A stretch of DNA of 64,000 bases from Psychrobacillus antarcticus. GTDB taxonomy: Bacteria; Bacillota; Bacilli; Bacillales_A; Planococcaceae. Shown here in pieces: positions 34,110-41,999 of the stretch; positions within the stretch are counted from its first letter, which is position 1, and the number at the start of each line of letters is the position of its first letter. The notes beneath the pieces are model-generated. The model ran no database searches. It saw nothing but the letters and a program-made list of their open reading frames with translations, and was not told the DNA's origin. The stretch is taken from NCBI RefSeq assembly GCF_029533155.1, contig NZ_JAIZDB010000014.1, positions 1 to 64,000 of the forward strand, written 5' to 3'. Position numbers and translations under genes: made by a program.

Positions 34110-35321
34110 TTATAAGCTGAATTTACCTTTTTTCACTACTAGTGGAAGTCCACCGATCATGTAAAGTGCACGATTATCGATTACTTTTTTCATGATGGAT
34201 GCTTTGGTACCTGTAAGTTTTCTTCCCATTACATCCCCAATTGCATCATGTTCTCCAAGAGAACAAACGGCTCCTTTTAAGTTTGGTACGAATTCTTCCG
34301 TAGCATTACCATTCGTAAGAGATACAATATTTTTTGCAACAGTTACTGCTTGTTGCATTGCAATTTGAGCTGTTGGTGGATATGGACGGTTAACTGCTTC
34401 ATTGATCATTAGAGCACAGTCTCCAACGATGAATACGTCAGGGAATCCAGGAGCTCTCATATCTTTTTCTACTTTAACGCGCGCACGCATATTTTCAATA
34501 CCTGATGTTTCGATTAAGCGATTTCCACGAACTCCTGCAGCCCATACTACTGTACCAGCTTTGATAAATTCGAATTCCTCTTCGCCTTTTTTAATTTTTA
34601 CGCCTTCTGGAGTTGCCTCAACTACTGGAGTACCAATAGAGAATTCAATTCCTTTAGCTTCTAATTGTCTTACTGCATATTCCACAAGCTCCGGATCAAA
34701 TCCTGGTAATACCATTGGAGCTGCTTCTACACAAACTACACGAACTTTTTCTTTCGGTACATCGTATTCTTTACAAAGTTCAGGCACACGATTTCCTAGT
34801 TCACCCAAGAATTCAATACCAGAGAACCCTGCTCCACCTACAACGATTGTTAGGCGAGTATCATCTAGTGTGTCCTCTGTTGACCACGTCGCAAATTGAT
34901 ATTCAATATGATCACGAATTTGACGTGCAGCATTTACATTTGCAATGGAAAGTGCATACTTATCTAAGCCAGGTATACCGAATGTCTCACCTTCAAAGCC
35001 TAAACCAATAACTAAGTAGTCATATGTATACTCACCAGCACTTGTTGTTACCTTTTTAGTATTCACATCAATCGCATCAACTGTAGCTTTTACAAAATTT
35101 ACTTTACTAGAATTGATAACACTTTTTACATCATAACGAACTTGATCTGGACGTAATGTACCAGCAGAAGCTTCATGTAACCAAGTTGATTCATAATGAT
35201 AATCATTTTTATTAATTAATGTAATATCCGCTTCATTTGGACCTACTAATTTTTGAAGGTTTACTACAGTAGATAATCCACCATATCCTGCACCTAATAC
35301 TAGAATTGTTGGTCTTTTCAA
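34110..35321 (-). CDS. yumB: type II NADH dehydrogenase-like protein YumB
   Basis: A 403-residue FAD/NAD(P) oxidoreductase of the NDH-2 family, membrane-associated enzymes that pass electrons from NADH to menaquinone without pumping protons. First nucleotide site: [15 protein letters not shown]; second: [22 protein letters not shown]-binding GDCALMIN; C-terminal [12 protein letters not shown] and a basic amphipathic end ([15 protein letters not shown]) for membrane contact. TTG at 35321 gives the length of B. subtilis YumB; an in-frame GTG at 35336 overlaps AAAGGTGG. No partner gene is adjacent. Confidence 0.9.
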   Translation of the reverse strand: MKRPTILVLGAGYGGLSTVVNLQKLVGPNEADITLINKNDYHYESTWLHEASAGTLRPDQVRYDVKSVINSSKVNFVKATVDAIDVNTKKVTTSAGEYTYDYLVIGLGFEGETFGIPGLDKYALSIANVNAARQIRDHIEYQFATWSTEDTLDDTRLTIVVGGAGFSGIEFLGELGNRVPELCKEYDVPKEKVRVVCVEAAPMVLPGFDPELVEYAVRQLEAKGIEFSIGTPVVEATPEGVKIKKGEEEFEFIKAGTVVWAAGVRGNRLIETSGIENMRARVKVEKDMRAPGFPDVFIVGDCALMINEAVNRPYPPTAQIAMQQAVTVAKNIVSLTNGNATEEFVPNLKGAVCSLGEHDAIGDVMGRKLTGTKASIMKKVIDNRALYMIGGLPLVVKKGKFSL

Positions 35322-35561
35322 GAAGATCGCAACCACCTTTTTATATTTTTTAAGAAAATTAATGACACAGAATATACATCATTAAACTATTTCATTTTGT
35401 CTAATGTTCGACAAATAATCTTACTTTCTATATTAGCCCTTTTCTCATACGATTTCAACTCAATATTGTATAATTGTAAAGGTCTGAAAATACTGTGATT
35501 AAATCTCAACAACTTAATAAACTATGTTGATGGTAGTCTGATGAAAAATACTAAGAAAAAC

Positions 35562-35940
35562 CGGGCAAAAAGACGCTCGGTCCTTTAAGTTCAATACCTG
35601 TTTCTGTCGTTTTCAAAGTGCTTTAGAAAGACGTTTTGCTATATAATTACGGAGTGAATTTTTAGGGATGCCGGTTGGTTGTGACTGACGTCACAACCAA
35701 CCGGCATCCCTTTTTTCGGTAATCTTACGGCGTTTGTCTATCCGTCGCCCTCCTACAACTCTTAGAAACAGGTAAGTACATTTTTAGATAACTAGAGAAA
35801 AGATACTTTCCTAATAATTGAGGAGGCTCACGAAGATGCAATTTCGTTCGCTATTTCGCTTCTTTATTGGGTAGACACTTACTATTTTTCCTTATTTCCA
35901 CTTGTAAAAAGGAAATCTACTATCTTCATCCTTCCTTACA
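35562..35940 (+). repeat. hairpin-bearing intergenic element, copy 2
   Basis: Second copy of the element at 32876-33240, similar over its whole length but clearly diverged. The centre is a perfect 22-bp hairpin (35664-35711) followed by TTTTTTCGG. It is followed by ACAGACGGTTTTATCCCCA and the modular repeat copy B; the related string GCGGACGGTTTTATCCCTA precedes copy C at 63.6 kb. Confidence 0.75.
35664..35711 (+). other. perfect 22-bp hairpin in element copy 2
   Basis: AGGGATGCCGGTTGGTTGTG plus AC, loop TGAC, then the exact complement and TTTTTT. Compared with 32976-33015 the arms are longer and differ at several positions, yet pairing stays perfect. Confidence 0.85.
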
Positions 35941-36043
35941 CAATTTCATTCCTACATTCAACAGACGGTTTTATCCCCACATTAACTCCTACTACTCTTC
36001 TTATCTAAGCGAGAGTCTATGCAATATCCCCTAGTTTATTTAG

Positions 36044-36370
36044 TACTACTCATTTAATTGATTGGAGTGAAAGTGGCGACTCCTGTGGGAACAGCACGAG
36101 CTGAAAGCCCCGCAGGAAAGACGTTGGTCAAACTTTATTTGACCAACGTCTTTGCGACGAGTAACCGCAGGAGCATATGTTTTCGTAGTAACGAGGAGAT
36201 TTAAGCCGTGCCCACGGAGGCCAACAGGATGTTGGTCACAAAGGCGTTGAGGCCCACAGGAGGTGGGTTATGCAATCGTTGCCGCAGGACGCGGCGAACT
36301 TAGATTGCCTTCCTTTTACGACGTGGCGCTCTTAGCCTTTGTACTCCACTGAAACGCAAATCAGTAGTAT
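36044..36370 (+). repeat. modular intergenic repeat, copy B
   Basis: Begins TACTACTCATTTAATTGATT then GGAGTGAAAGTGGCGACTCC and ends GAAACGCAAATCAGTAGTAT. Inserted modules include a perfect 13-bp hairpin GACGTTGGTCAAA / TTTGACCAACGTC at 36120-36150, CCACGGAGGCCAACAGGATG (shared with copy A) and nested pieces containing GGCGTTGAGGCCCACAGGAGG. It is the longest copy in the window. Confidence 0.75.
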
Positions 36371-36442
36371 CAATCATTCTTAAAAGCCCTGTAAAACTGG
36401 TGTTCATGCTGTATTTTTATATACTTTCTTATCTTTTTAAAA

Positions 36443-36475
36443 AAAGAACATCTCCTAGATAAGAAAATGCTCTTT
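36443..36475 (-). terminator. yutM terminator
   Basis: On the minus strand AAAGAGCAT pairs with ATGTTCTTT (one G-T pair) followed by TTTTT, just after the yutM stop. Confidence 0.6.
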
Positions 36476-36481
36476 CAAATA

Positions 36482-36844
36482 TTAGCAACTTTCAGGCGTT
36501 CCTTCTTTTTTCGCTGTTCTAAATGATGTTCCGCAACCACAAGATGCAATGGCATTTGGATTTTCTATCGTGAACCCACCACCCATTAATGATTCCTTAT
36601 AATCAATTGTGGTGCCTTTCAATATAGATGCATCCTCAGTTGATACTACTATATCTATTCCATGCTGATGAAGTCCTATATCTTCTTGCTGTTTTTCTTT
36701 TTCAAAGCCCATTCCATAAGAAAGACCGCTGCATCCACCACCATTTACTGATACACGAAGGGCAGAGCCTTCTTCTCCATTGTGCGTCATCATTTCTTTT
36801 ACACGGTAAGCCGCCGCTTCAGATAAAATAACTACTTCTGACAT
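36482..36844 (-). CDS. yutM: A-type iron-sulfur carrier (HesB/IscA family)
   Basis: A 120-residue carrier that receives Fe-S clusters and hands them to target enzymes. The three conserved cysteines are visible: GGGCSGLSYG and, near the C-terminus, SCGCG. Length equals the B. subtilis homologue. Start ATG at 36844 follows AAGGTG; a longer frame to 36853 only adds GTG ATT CAG. The suf operon in this window has no A-type gene, so this one probably completes the system together with yutI and serves LipA nearby. Confidence 0.9.
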   Translation of the reverse strand: MSEVVILSEAAAYRVKEMMTHNGEEGSALRVSVNGGGCSGLSYGMGFEKEKQQEDIGLHQHGIDIVVSTEDASILKGTTIDYKESLMGGGFTIENPNAIASCGCGTSFRTAKKEGTPESC

Positions 36845-36989
36845 CTGAATCACCTTCCCTTTCTTATCTATATCATATCAATGTTTTTACTATGTATACA
36901 AGGAATACTACTCGAACATTTACTTCGCATTCAATATGTATTTCAAGTATAATAGAACTATAAACTGTAGAGTGAAAAGAGGACTAAAG

Positions 36990-37682
36990 ATGGAATTAAC
37001 GCCCTATTATCAAAAGGACATGGAATGCTTGAACTGCAAAAAAAAGTTTAAAACGACAAAGGTCCGCTCCAAATTTATAAAAGTTCTATCACATGAAACT
37101 GATTTTCAACCTATATATGAAAACAAAGAAGTAAACCCCTTATTATATAACATATTTGTATGTGAGCATTGTGGATTTTCATTTTCAGACGACTTCACAA
37201 AATATTTTGCTCCAGGAGTAAAAGAAACAATCCAAGAACAAATAGCTAGTAAATGGACACCAAGATCATTTGGCGATGAACGAACAATTGAAGAGGGAAT
37301 TACGGCCTATAAACTAGGTATTCTTTCTGGAACCTTAAAAAAAGAAAAATTTGTAAGTATAGCAGGTTTAGCTCTTCGTATAGCTTGGCTATACCGTTTA
37401 CAGACTAAACAGGAAGAAGAAATTCGATTCTTGGAAATTGCTCGTGATCGGTATGCTGACTCCTTTTCAAATGATGACTACAATGGAACACAGATGTCCG
37501 AAAGCCGCATGCTCTATTTAATAGCCGAATTATCAAGAAAAATTGGAGATATTGAAAATGCTACTCGGTATTTCTCTAAAGTAATTGAAAAACAAAAAAC
37601 TTCAACTGAACCTTCTATTATTGAAATGGCAAAAGATCGTTGGCATGAAATTCGTGCTCAAAAAGAAAAAGAAGCCCAATAA
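36990..37682 (+). CDS. DUF2225 family protein with zinc-binding cysteine pairs
   Basis: A 230-residue soluble protein. N-terminal CLNCKKKF and later CEHCGFSF form two CxxC pairs for one zinc site; the rest is helical with repeat-like pairs of helices (TPR-like: LRIAWLYRLQTKQEEEIRFL and IAELSRKIGDIENATRYF). This combination matches DUF2225. Role unknown. ATG at 36990 follows AAGAGGA; the frame is open to 36936 but without a ribosome site. It is divergent from yutM and convergent with yutI. Confidence 0.8.
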   Translation: MELTPYYQKDMECLNCKKKFKTTKVRSKFIKVLSHETDFQPIYENKEVNPLLYNIFVCEHCGFSFSDDFTKYFAPGVKETIQEQIASKWTPRSFGDERTIEEGITAYKLGILSGTLKKEKFVSIAGLALRIAWLYRLQTKQEEEIRFLEIARDRYADSFSNDDYNGTQMSESRMLYLIAELSRKIGDIENATRYFSKVIEKQKTSTEPSIIEMAKDRWHEIRAQKEKEAQ

Positions 37683-37697
37683 AAGGCTTCTTTTTTT
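37671..37697 (+). terminator. terminator of the DUF2225 gene
   Basis: GAAGCC / GGCTTC stem followed by TTTTTTTG. The left arm lies inside the last codons of the gene, so the stop codon is in the loop. Confidence 0.7.
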
Positions 37698-37721
37698 GAT
37701 CAAATACGCCTAGGCGTATAG

Positions 37722-37955
37722 TTAAAATACTTGTTCTACTTCTACTACTCCTGGAACCTCTTCTAAAAGTGCACGTTCAATACCTGCTTTAAGTGTAATC
37801 GTTGAACTTGGACAGCTGCCACAAGCTCCTAGAAGGCGTAGCTTTACAATACCATCTTCAATATCTACAAGCTCACAGTCGCCTCCATCTCTAAGTAAAA
37901 ACGGACGCAATTTATCTAAAACTACTTGAACTTCTTCAGTCATTGTATCAGTCAT
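37722..37955 (-). CDS. yutI: NifU-like iron-sulfur carrier
   Basis: A 77-residue NifU C-terminal domain protein (Nfu type): [19 protein letters not shown] and the cluster-binding [16 protein letters not shown] with CxxC. It binds a 4Fe-4S cluster as a dimer and passes it on. ATG start; it is divergent from yuzD, with the two starts close together as in B. subtilis. Works with SufBCDSU and YutM. Confidence 0.92.
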   Translation of the reverse strand: MTDTMTEEVQVVLDKLRPFLLRDGGDCELVDIEDGIVKLRLLGACGSCPSSTITLKAGIERALLEEVPGVVEVEQVF

Positions 37956-38037
37956 ATTGATCGACTCCTTTCACTATAATCATTATAATGTGAAGGAGGG
38001 AAAAAATCCAATAAAGAATTCCGAGGAGGTCACCATT

Positions 38038-38361
38038 TTGACGTTACAATCTTTAAATATAGAAGTATTTGGAGCAAATGTGATATGCGCTAGTTGCGTA
38101 AATGCACCATCTTCCAAGGATACATATGAATGGCTACAAGCTGCCATCGACCGTAAATTTCCAAATCACCAAATTACTTTCACCTATATCGATTTTGAAA
38201 AGCCAATTGAGAATGAGCAACATCAGCATATTGCCAACCGAATTGCAGATGATGAATTCTTCTATCCACTCGTGATGATTAATGGCGAAATGGTTGGGGA
38301 AGGCTACATCCAACTAAAACCAGTCTACACGGCACTTGAGAAATACGGCTATATGGAATAA
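38038..38361 (+). CDS. yuzD: YuzD family protein (DUF1462)
   Basis: A 107-residue thioredoxin-fold-like protein: VFGANVICASCVNAPSS with a CASC motif near the N-terminus and FFYPLVMINGEMVGEG, like the proline loop region of glutaredoxin-type folds. Function unknown; a thiol or Fe-S related role is an inference from CxxC and from the divergent yutI. TTG at 38038 follows GAGGAGGT at the ideal distance and gives the B. subtilis YuzD length; the frame is open upstream to 37957 but that part overlaps the yutI promoter. Confidence 0.85.
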   Translation: MTLQSLNIEVFGANVICASCVNAPSSKDTYEWLQAAIDRKFPNHQITFTYIDFEKPIENEQHQHIANRIADDEFFYPLVMINGEMVGEGYIQLKPVYTALEKYGYME

Positions 38362-38368
38362 TTTCACG

Positions 38369-38412
38369 AAAAAAAGCTTGAAAGTGCTCATATTGAGCCT
38401 TTCGAAGCTTTT
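38369..38412. terminator. bidirectional terminator between yuzD and yutJ
   Basis: AAAAAGCTTGAAAG pairs with CTTTCGAAGCTTTT with one bulged base, with an inner GCTCATATTGAGC hairpin loop; T-rich ends on both strands. Confidence 0.75.
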
Positions 38413-38416
38413 TATA

Positions 38417-39484
38417 TTACCCGTTATGTCGTTTGTACATCCAAAGTAAGCCTGATTTCATTAAACGTGCAATTCGTCCAGTAACGGAGATATCAGCCAA
38501 ATATGCAAATCCTTGTTTTTTCCCAAGAGAGCCCATGAACCCTTTAAGTTTGATTTCCGGCATCTGTTCAGGAAGTGGTGCATCTTTCCAGCGTGCTTGA
38601 AGCACTTTAACAATTTGCTCTGCTTGTTCTTCTGCCAACTGAGCACTCGGTGCTAATGGTAGTGATGCAGCATCCCCAACAACATATACATTCGGATAGC
38701 TTGGTAAGTCATGGTATTGTGTTAAGATGACGCGACCAGATTTGTCTTTTTCACCTGGTAATGCTCTAACAGGAGCTGCCGGTTGAATACCAGCTGTCCA
38801 TACCACCGCATCCACAGGAATTACCTCTTCATGATTGAATAATTTGTTCGGCTCTACTTTTGTAATGTTTGAATTACTAACTACATCCACATTATTTGTG
38901 TCGAACCACTTTTGTACATAATTACTTAATCGTTCTGGAAAATCTCTTAAAACACGAGGACTGCGGTCAAATAATTTAATGGTCAGGTCTGGACGGCTTT
39001 CACGAAGTTCGCTCGCAAGCTCTATTCCACTAAGTCCCGCTCCAACGATACCTACAACAGAACCAGAAGGAAGACCTCCAATTTTACTATACGTATCTCT
39101 TGAACGACCAATCGTTTGAATGCTATAAGTAAATTCATCTGCTCCGGGCACATTATGGTACTTGTCCTCACACCCCAGCCCAATTACTAGGTCATCGTAT
39201 GCAATGGCTTGTCCATCAGCTAGTAAGACTTGTTTGCCGTCTACATCTATTTCTAAAATTTCACCGAAATTAATTTTTAATTTTTCGCTCTCTGGAAATG
39301 CAACTCGAATACTACTATCCGGAGATGTTCCAGCAGCTAGTGCATAAAATTCTGTTTTTAAACTATGAAACGGTGTTCTGTCTATCAAAGTAATTTCTAC
39401 ATCATCAGGAATATTATTTGGCAATAAGCGAAGTAATATTCGCATATTTCCATATCCCCCACCTAACAATACTAATTTTCGCAT
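38417..39484 (-). CDS. yutJ: NDH-2-like FAD-dependent oxidoreductase YutJ
   Basis: A 355-residue relative of type II NADH dehydrogenases: KLVLLGGGYGNMRIL, second dinucleotide site GSVVGIVGAGLSGIELA, FAD-binding VYVVGDAASLP and a C-terminal GLLWMYKRH end. It is shorter than YumB. The substrate is not certain; NAD(P)H:quinone activity is assumed from the family. ATG at 39484 follows GGGAGA; the frame runs on to 39511 without a better site. Second NDH-2-like gene within 4 kb. Confidence 0.87.
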   Translation of the reverse strand: MRKLVLLGGGYGNMRILLRLLPNNIPDDVEITLIDRTPFHSLKTEFYALAAGTSPDSSIRVAFPESEKLKINFGEILEIDVDGKQVLLADGQAIAYDDLVIGLGCEDKYHNVPGADEFTYSIQTIGRSRDTYSKIGGLPSGSVVGIVGAGLSGIELASELRESRPDLTIKLFDRSPRVLRDFPERLSNYVQKWFDTNNVDVVSNSNITKVEPNKLFNHEEVIPVDAVVWTAGIQPAAPVRALPGEKDKSGRVILTQYHDLPSYPNVYVVGDAASLPLAPSAQLAEEQAEQIVKVLQARWKDAPLPEQMPEIKLKGFMGSLGKKQGFAYLADISVTGRIARLMKSGLLWMYKRHNG

Positions 39485-39611
39485 AATATTCTCCCTTAAA
39501 TTTAATGTCATCTCAAATTATAATAGATTGTGATACATTTCACAATAGAACTTCTTAATTGACGTTTTCTTAAAAAAAGAGTAGCATGACCATGTAGTGA
39601 GGTGAACAGCT

Positions 39612-39848
39612 GTGAATCCTATGGTTGAATTTTGTATAAGCAACCTTGCAAACGGGTCCCAAGAAGCATTTGAAATATTAGAACAAGACTCCAATTTAGA
39701 CGTTTTAGAGTATGGTTGCCTGAGTTATTGCTCCCTCTGTTCTGAAACTTTATTTGCTATTGTGAATGGTGAAGTTGTAGAAGCAAATACCCCAAGCGAA
39801 CTTGTCGCAAACATATATCAATTTATAGAGGACAACCCTCTATTTTAA
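39612..39848 (+). CDS. yuzB: YuzB family protein (DUF1450)
   Basis: A 78-residue soluble protein with several cysteines including YGCLSYCSLC, the DUF1450 hallmark, and a C-terminal ELVANIYQFIEDN. Possibly metal- or thiol-active, but no function is known. GTG start with GAGGTGA upstream. Divergent from yutJ, the same pair as in B. subtilis. Confidence 0.85.
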   Translation: MNPMVEFCISNLANGSQEAFEILEQDSNLDVLEYGCLSYCSLCSETLFAIVNGEVVEANTPSELVANIYQFIEDNPLF

Positions 39849-39877
39849 AAGACTGTACTTTGAGCACAGTCTTTTTA
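39847..39877. terminator. bidirectional terminator between yuzB and yutF
   Basis: AAAAGACTGT / ACAGTCTTTT stem with a 9-base loop. It overlaps the ends of both genes. Confidence 0.8.
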
Positions 39878-40639
39878 TTTTGTCCATTCGCTTAAAGATT
39901 CTAGAAAATAGGTAGGTTGCTCTGCCTGAAGCTTAACTTCTGCAGTAGAATTTACCCCACTGTTCACATGTACTGTGTCAATCCCCATATGAATTCCGGT
40001 CAAGATGTCTGTTTGATAATTATCGCCAATCATGACCATCTCTTCTTTACTAAATCCATATTGTTTTTGTATAAACTCTAACATAAATGGTTGAGGTTTC
40101 CCCATATAGATTGGTTCTACTCCAGTAGAATGTTCCACTAACTTTGTAAAGGCTCCATTTCCAGGTAAAAATCCAATTTCAGAAGGAAATGCATGATCAC
40201 TATTAGTAGAAAGAAATGTAGCGCCCGCTCTTACGGAAAGACAGGCAGTTGCCAGCTTCTCATAATTAATGTGACGATCAATTCCAAGTACGATAACATC
40301 TGCCATGCCAGTTGTTATCGAAATATCTCGTGATTTAAGTGCATCTTCCAAGCCCAGTTCACCAATCATAAATACTTCTTTACCTGGCATAAACTCATTA
40401 ATATAATTTGCAGCTGCAATTGACGATGAAATAATATGTTCCGTATCTACTTGAATATCCATTTTGGCCAGCTTTTCCTGTAGTTGTTGTTGAGTCATAG
40501 AAGAATTATTCGTCACAAAAAATGGTTGGTTACCATTGCTTTGTAAATAATGAATGAATTTCACAGCCTCAGGAATTGGTGTTTTACCTCTATAGACAGT
40601 GCCATCTAAATCGATAAAGTATGCTTTATAATTTAACAT
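39875..40639 (-). CDS. yutF: HAD-family phosphatase YutF (NagD-like)
   Basis: A 254-residue HAD-IIA phosphatase. The catalytic loop is FIDLDGTVYRG (two Asp), motif II is FVTNNSS, and motif III/IV is KPQPFMLEF with MIGDNYQTDI. Family members dephosphorylate small sugar or nucleotide phosphates; B. subtilis YutF is active on nucleotide phosphates in vitro (from memory). ATG lies inside the end of yutE (14-base overlap), so the pair is translationally coupled. Confidence 0.9.
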   Translation of the reverse strand: MLNYKAYFIDLDGTVYRGKTPIPEAVKFIHYLQSNGNQPFFVTNNSSMTQQQLQEKLAKMDIQVDTEHIISSSIAAANYINEFMPGKEVFMIGELGLEDALKSRDISITTGMADVIVLGIDRHINYEKLATACLSVRAGATFLSTNSDHAFPSEIGFLPGNGAFTKLVEHSTGVEPIYMGKPQPFMLEFIQKQYGFSKEEMVMIGDNYQTDILTGIHMGIDTVHVNSGVNSTAEVKLQAEQPTYFLESLSEWTK

Positions 40640-41087
40640 TAGAATCCTCAGGTAAAAAGGCAGAAACTGGCCCTAATTCATTAAGTAAATAAGTTTCTAC
40701 AGCTTTCGGGAATTCCTTTAAGAATGGTAAATTATTCGTCAGAACTTCCTCTAATTTTTTGTGGTCCACCGCATAAAATTGGCGAACAAGCACTTTTCTA
40801 AACTCGATAACTTCTTTTAATGGTCCATCCATTTCAGCAGAAATAACTTTCTCATCCGTTAAAATATCGATAATATCATCGTATCCACCAGGATCACGCA
40901 TGATAAACCCATCGATCATTGAATTGCCTACGTCGATAATAGATTCAATAATATTATGACCAATTCGCTCAAACGCTAAATTAGATAATTCATCTACTTG
41001 CCAATCTTGTTTTGTTTCAATAAGGTTCAACAATTGGTTCATATGAGCCAATGTTAAAGCAATTTTTTTTCTATCTACAAAATACAT
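40626..41087 (-). CDS. yutE: DUF86/HepT-like protein YutE
   Basis: A 153-residue all-helical protein of the DUF86 (HepT-like) family: FERIGHNIIESIIDVGNSMI and FRKVLVRQFYAVD. In HepT RNase toxins the key motif is RX4-6HXY; here the histidine position reads Arg (RKVLVRQFY), and no MNT nucleotidyltransferase gene is beside it, so a toxin role is unlikely. It is coupled to yutF. Start ATG follows AGGCCT-type weak site (GGAAAGGCC complement). Confidence 0.8.
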   Translation of the reverse strand: MYFVDRKKIALTLAHMNQLLNLIETKQDWQVDELSNLAFERIGHNIIESIIDVGNSMIDGFIMRDPGGYDDIIDILTDEKVISAEMDGPLKEVIEFRKVLVRQFYAVDHKKLEEVLTNNLPFLKEFPKAVETYLLNELGPVSAFLPEDSNVKL

Positions 41088-41172
41088 GGAAAGGCCTCCT
41101 AATTGTTGTTCAGTTGATATATACTCCTATTCTATAGTACCATAATTCTAAGGTAGGAAGGAGTGTCACATA

Positions 41173-41439
41173 GTGGAGCGATTTTATTTGTACGATGATG
41201 TAGAGGATACTAAAACGAGATTTGTTGGCTTTACAGGAGAATCCCAAAGATATGATTTAGCTATTTCTCAAAGCTCTCGCTTTTTTGGAAAAGTACTTGT
41301 AATGGATATACAATATGGACGAGCAGCCATTATCGGAGCAGATGATGTGGAAGAACCAGGCTATCTCGAACATGTATTTAATAGATCAGAAGAAGAAGCA
41401 GTGGAATTACGAGATTATCTTCGAGAATTATTAAGTTAA
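41173..41439 (+). CDS. DUF3055/SAV0927 family protein
   Basis: An 88-residue acidic protein with RFVGFTGESQRYDLAI and FFGKVLVMDIQYGRAAIIG, the pattern of DUF3055 (SAV0927-type) proteins of Bacillales. Function unknown. GTG start preceded by GAAGGAG. Divergent from yutE and convergent, across a repeat array, with yutD. Confidence 0.8.
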   Translation: MERFYLYDDVEDTKTRFVGFTGESQRYDLAISQSSRFFGKVLVMDIQYGRAAIIGADDVEEPGYLEHVFNRSEEEAVELRDYLRELLS

Positions 41440-41452
41440 TTAATATAAGATG

Positions 41453-41488
41453 GCTAGTTGTGGATAACTATCACGGCTAGCTTTTTTA
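41453..41488 (+). terminator. terminator of the DUF3055 gene
   Basis: GCTAGTTGTG pairs with CACGGCTAGC (two G-T pairs) and is followed by TTTTTT. Confidence 0.7.
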
Positions 41489-41500
41489 TGTGCATTTGGA

Positions 41501-41622
41501 TGGCCCATAAACTGCGCCACAGTATATACATTAGATTATAGCCCATAAAACTCTTGAAATGGCCCGTAAAAATGCAATATTAGCCCATAAGCTTCTTATT
41601 ATAGCCCTTAACCTGGCTGTAA
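41501..41622. repeat. phased 21-bp GGGC/GCCC array
   Basis: The motif T(A/G)GCCC(A/G/T)TAA begins at 41501, 41539, 41560, 41581 and 41602. The last four are exactly 21 bp apart while the spacer bases between them differ. No gene or frame explains this. Confidence 0.7.
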
Positions 41623-41643
41623 ATATAAAAAAACTAGAGCAGA

Positions 41644-41985
41644 TCATAGTTGATCTTGCTCTAGATTTTCGTTTACTTCTATTATAGCTTCGTCAGGAAC
41701 AATTTTTGGAGCAATCCCTATTTTTTTTACGACAAAGTAGGCGCATCCAAAATTACAATATTCATATAAATAATCTTTCATCGTTCCTATTTTCGTATCA
41801 AATGTAGCTTTATGACTACGATCCTCAAAAAAACCTTTAAGACGCAGCTGACCGTAACCCCAGTCACCCATAATATAATCGTATTTAGTTAAAATTTCAC
41901 TATAACGATCTAAAAACGCTTCTTCTTTAAATGCCTCGCGATAATCTTCTATAATTTCATATGTAAAGCCTTCTGCAACTATCAT
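41644..41985 (-). CDS. yutD: YutD family protein (DUF1027)
   Basis: A 113-residue protein. Conserved-looking pieces are FLDRYSEILTKYDYIMGDWGYGQLRLKGF (core DYIMGDWGYGQLRLKGF), then YLYEYCNFGCAYFVVKK with a CxxxC pair, matching DUF1027. Function unknown. It starts 14 bases after lipA and is probably cotranscribed with it, as in B. subtilis. ATG follows GGTGATTG. Confidence 0.87.
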   Translation of the reverse strand: MIVAEGFTYEIIEDYREAFKEEAFLDRYSEILTKYDYIMGDWGYGQLRLKGFFEDRSHKATFDTKIGTMKDYLYEYCNFGCAYFVVKKIGIAPKIVPDEAIIEVNENLEQDQL

Positions 41986-41999
41986 TCAATCACCATCCA

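Noticed and set aside
34402-34899. 165-residue + strand frame opposite yumB
   Set aside because: It is the antisense of a well-supported NDH-2-like gene, rich in Ser/Thr/Pro as expected for antisense of such codons, with no ribosome site.
40626-41087. Toxin-antitoxin pair (HepT/MNT)
   Set aside because: The RNase motif histidine is missing and no nucleotidyltransferase gene is adjacent; the neighbour is a HAD phosphatase.
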